6,813 bases of DNA from an uncultured Mycoplasmatota bacterium. GTDB taxonomy: Bacteria > Bacillota_I > Bacilli_A > RF39 > UBA660. The stretch is taken from contig CAMMBX010000064.1 of assembly GCA_946494345.1 (NCBI GenBank), positions 1 to 6,813 on the forward strand, read 5' to 3'. Made by a program: the position numbers and the translations under genes. The notes below the pieces were generated by a model. It ran no database searches, had not been told where the DNA came from, and was given only the letters and a program-made list of their open reading frames with translations. Positions within the stretch are counted from its first letter, which is position 1; every line of letters starts with the position of its first letter. Below, piece after piece: positions 5,898-6,813 of the stretch.

Positions 5898-6758
5898 ATT
5901 AAAAAGATATTGGAAGCGATAGGTGTAATCGCACTTGTTCTTTTTTCTTTTTATTATACAGAAAAGGCAATTGTTATATTAGAGTCTAATGATCCTATTA
6001 TGAAAGAGATTAAGAATAAAGTTAATGAGAAAGAAGAGGCAGCGATAGATGCTAAAGTAGAAGATAATTATATTATACCTGGATATAATGGCCTTGCTGT
6101 AGATTTAGAGAAAAGCTTTACAAAAATGAAAGGTTATGGTAGTTATAATGATGCTCTTTTAGTTTTTGAGGAAGTAACACCATCTATTTCTATAGATGAT
6201 TATTATGATAAATATATAAGTAGTGGTAATGGTATAAGTACTAATATTGCTTTAGTTTTTCCTATTGATAATAGTAGTTATATAGGAAATGTAATAGATA
6301 TTTTAAAAGACACCAATACAGTAAGTACTTTTTTTATAGATGGAGAGTATATAGATGCTAATACATCGTTTGTAACTAATTTAGTAAGTAATGGTAATGA
6401 GATCGAACTACTTAGTTATAATAATGGTTATGATGAATTACTTTTTAAAGCATCTATTGATAAAATAAAAACTCTTACTAGTACTATTCCAAAGTACTGT
6501 TATGCTACTTATGATAATGAAGAAATACTAAATTTATGTAGTAAGTTATCAATGCATACTATTATACCTACTTTAAGACTTGAAAGTGATATTTATAGTA
6601 ATCTTAAAGGAAATCTTAGGAGTGGTAGCATTATTAGTATAAAATTAACAGAATCTAATTTATCTTCTTTAAAGGTTTTAATAAATTATATTAAACAAAG
6701 AGGTTTTAATTTAGTTACACTTGATACTTTATTAAATGAAGCGAGAGATGAAAAATAG
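5898..6758 (+). CDS. membrane-anchored, degenerate NodB/polysaccharide-deacetylase-like protein
   Basis: About 286 residues from the inferred ATT start. A KKILEA opening leads into one membrane helix (about 7-22), a charged stalk (about 32-55) and an extracellular domain. The C-terminal ~170 residues follow the NodB order: strand IALVFPID, then YIGNVIDILKDTNTVSTFFIDGEYI, then LVSNGNEIELLSYNN, and finally a helix plus RGFNLVTLDTLLNE. The catalytic residues are missing: the DD of TFDD reads PID, the metal-binding HxxxH site reads SYNNGYDE with no histidine, and the late LxH reads IKL. This suggests a non-catalytic binding or structural protein at the wall. It follows the PBP gene by 45 bases on the same strand, which suggests a wall-related role. 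The NodB assignment rests on pattern and order, not on catalytic motifs. If the GTG at 5889 were used, the protein would gain three residues. Confidence 0.7.
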   Translation: MKKILEAIGVIALVLFSFYYTEKAIVILESNDPIMKEIKNKVNEKEEAAIDAKVEDNYIIPGYNGLAVDLEKSFTKMKGYGSYNDALLVFEEVTPSISIDDYYDKYISSGNGISTNIALVFPIDNSSYIGNVIDILKDTNTVSTFFIDGEYIDANTSFVTNLVSNGNEIELLSYNNGYDELLFKASIDKIKTLTSTIPKYCYATYDNEEILNLCSKLSMHTIIPTLRLESDIYSNLKGNLRSGSIISIKLTESNLSSLKVLINYIKQRGFNLVTLDTLLNEARDEK

Positions 6759-6789
6759 TTGTTAAACATTAGTTAAAATGATACCGATT

Positions 6790-6803
6790 TATAATGTGGA
6801 TAA
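6790..6803 (+). promoter_or_regulatory. TATAAT box overlapping an exact DnaA-box 9-mer
   Basis: TATAAT (6790-6795) shares its last T with TGTGGATAA (6795-6803), the exact reverse complement of the consensus DnaA box TTATCCACA. AAAGG at 6809-6813 looks like the RBS of a gene beginning just outside the window. No clear -35 is seen. A DnaA-controlled promoter is possible, but a single 9-mer can occur by chance. Confidence 0.45.
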
Positions 6804-6813
6804 CAAACAAAGG

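Noticed and set aside
1..6813. Mollicute-type genetic code (TGA as tryptophan)
   Set aside because: All long genes read through with the standard bacterial code, tryptophans are TGG, and a cell-wall PBP is present.

Overview
This is a strongly AT-rich, low-GC Gram-positive style window. It has near-consensus AAGAAGG or AAGGTGAT ribosome binding sites and standard stop usage: tryptophans are TGG and no in-frame TGA is needed. The class B penicillin-binding protein shows that the cell makes peptidoglycan. Endonuclease IV beside a DUF2624-like gene, and the TasA/camelysin-like export signal, point to Bacilli, most likely an uncultured gut lineage (RF39-like or a relative). That placement is inferred from gene content and style only.

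Layout. Positions 1-148 hold the end of an upstream transcription unit. A possible CDS tail ends at 55, a run of ten G occupies 58-67, and a strong hairpin terminator lies at 118-148. A large exported protein (181-2034) follows. It has a TasA/camelysin-like N-terminus and a C-terminal domain of the formylglycine-generating-enzyme/C-type-lectin type. Its last ~30 residues have the layout of a diversity-generating-retroelement (DGR) variable region. It ends in a hairpin terminator whose 3' arm also supplies the -35 element of the next promoter. That promoter reads endonuclease IV (2127-2981). Two genes run on the minus strand: a type IV prepilin-like protein (2968-3405), whose end overlaps the end of endonuclease IV, and a small DUF2624-like protein (3445-3693). 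Divergent from these, a class B PBP of the PbpA/PBP2 type (3771-5852) is followed by a membrane-anchored, catalytically degenerate NodB-like protein (5898-6758). The window closes on a TATAAT box overlapping an exact DnaA-box 9-mer, and then a probable RBS for a gene outside the window.

How the genes relate. Three or four of the products act at the cell surface: the lectin-like protein, the pilin-like protein, the PBP and the NodB-like protein. Endonuclease IV and the DUF2624-like gene are a DNA-repair pair known as neighbours in Bacillus. Most genes appear to have their own promoter with a very short leader, so this looks like single-gene units rather than one operon. No stretch over 300 bases lacks a gene. 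No RNA gene, insertion sequence or CRISPR array was seen.

The best lead for something new is the DGR-like C-terminus of the large surface protein, together with the G10 tract just upstream. No reverse transcriptase or template repeat is in the window, so the DGR reading is a hypothesis.
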